From positions 1-14,419 of the forward strand of contig PWKM01000227.1 of the NCBI GenBank assembly GCA_003559755.1: 14,419 nucleotides of DNA, written 5' to 3'. Below the pieces are notes generated by a model, which saw nothing but the letters and a program-made list of their open reading frames with translations, made no database searches and had not been told where the DNA came from. Shown in pieces: positions 13,941 to 14,419 of this stretch. Every line of letters starts with the position of its first letter. The stretch's first letter is position 1. The DNA is from Planctomycetota bacterium (GTDB lineage: Bacteria > Planctomycetota > PUPC01). Both the position numbers and the translations under genes were made by a program.

Positions 13941-14419
13941 TCAGAACTCTTCGAGCTCGCCGACGATCTCTTCCACGAGGTCCTTCATGGTGATGACCCC
14001 GCGGCTGCGGCCCTCGCCGTCCGCCACGATCGCCATCAACTGGCGCTGCTTCTGGAGCTTGACCAGGGCGGCCTGTACGCCGTCGGTTTGCGGGACGACC
14101 ACCGGCTCCCGGGCCAGGTCCCGGGCCGACCGGTCCTCTGTGCGGGCGCAGATGTAGTCCATCGTGTGGAGGACGCCGACCACGTTTTCCCGGTCGCCCT
14201 CATAGACGGGCAGCCGGGAGTGTTTGGCCCGGCGGAGTGCCCGGCCCAGTTCCTCGCCGACCCGTTCTGCGGAGACCATGTCGACCTCATCGATTGGGAT
14301 CATCGCCACCGATACGTTTTTGCGGAGTAGTGCCATGACGTTGCTCGAGAGGACCTGCTGGTACTCCGAGAGCTGGCCCTCGCGGCGGCCCTCGGCGATC
14401 CATTCCGCCAGCGCGGTCC
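13941..14419 (-). CDS. CNNM/CorB-like membrane protein, C-terminal CBS-pair part only
   Basis: The reading frame is open from the right edge to TGA 13941-13943, so the start and the membrane domain lie outside the window; about 158 residues are visible. It begins TALAEWIAEGRREGQL, typical of the linker after a CNNM transmembrane domain. It continues LLRKNVSVAMIPIDEVDMV, the usual entry into the first CBS domain (normally VMTPR, here AMIPI). RLPVYEGDRENVVGVLHTMDY ends CBS1, and a second CBS domain finishes with RGVITMKDLVEEIVGELEEF. These proteins are linked to Mg/Co ion transport, with CBS domains sensing adenine nucleotides. The C-terminal CorC_HlyC domain found in many relatives is absent, as the protein stops right after CBS2. 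An internal ATG at 14336 is not the true start. Confidence 0.85.
   Translation of the reverse strand, partial: TALAEWIAEGRREGQLSEYQQVLSSNVMALLRKNVSVAMIPIDEVDMVSAERVGEELGRALRRAKHSRLPVYEGDRENVVGVLHTMDYICARTEDRSARDLAREPVVVPQTDGVQAALVKLQKQRQLMAIVADGEGRSRGVITMKDLVEEIVGELEEF

Noticed and set aside
1..14419. CRISPR arrays, insertion sequences, phage or toxin-antitoxin genes
   Set aside because: No regularly spaced repeats, transposase, integrase or paired small toxin genes were found on either strand.

Overview
The window is GC-rich bacterial chromosome, most likely from the Planctomycetota (perhaps the Phycisphaerae or a related lineage). This rests on the short PheT without a tRNA-binding domain, the heparinase II/III-type secreted enzyme, the TRL-type lipoprotein and the type III polyketide synthase locus. 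It is an inference from gene content, not a marker-gene placement. Most genes are ordinary chromosomal ones. I see no insertion sequence, integrase, phage gene or CRISPR array. Several genes have good sigma-70 style promoters with 16-17 bp spacers.

Positions 1-5763 are housekeeping and accessory metabolism. The 5' end of a 6-phosphofructokinase gene (minus) is divergent from pheT (plus), each with a strong promoter in the 273 bp between them. A GNAT acetyltransferase follows, then a small PNPOx-fold flavoprotein on the minus strand. Next comes a probable two-gene operon of an AEC-family (auxin efflux carrier-like) permease and a DUF523-DUF1722 protein whose N-terminal half resembles TudS-type iron-sulfur desulfidases.

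Positions 5763-10309 hold a thiol peroxidase (Bcp type, minus) and then the most interesting locus. A type III polyketide synthase (minus) faces a three-gene plus-strand operon: an aromatic-ring FAD monooxygenase, a UbiE-like methyltransferase and a second class I methyltransferase. The back-to-back promoters have -35 boxes 20 bp apart. The logic (make a phenolic ring on an acyl chain, hydroxylate it, methylate it) resembles the Streptomyces srsABC phenolic-lipid pathway, but with an extra methyltransferase. The product is likely a membrane phenolic lipid or quinone-like lipid. The UbiE-like gene has no usable ATG/GTG/TTG start and seems to begin at ATA or ATC overlapping the upstream stop codon.

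Positions 10310-14419: a 336 bp gap with two large adjacent inverted repeats precedes a secreted heparinase II/III-family protein. Then come the tmRNA gene (ssrA, minus; tag ends MAA rather than LAA), a TRL-like lipoprotein gene (minus) with a clear intrinsic terminator, a consensus -35 box and a leader palindrome, and the 3' end of a CNNM/CBS-pair membrane protein gene (minus) running off the window.
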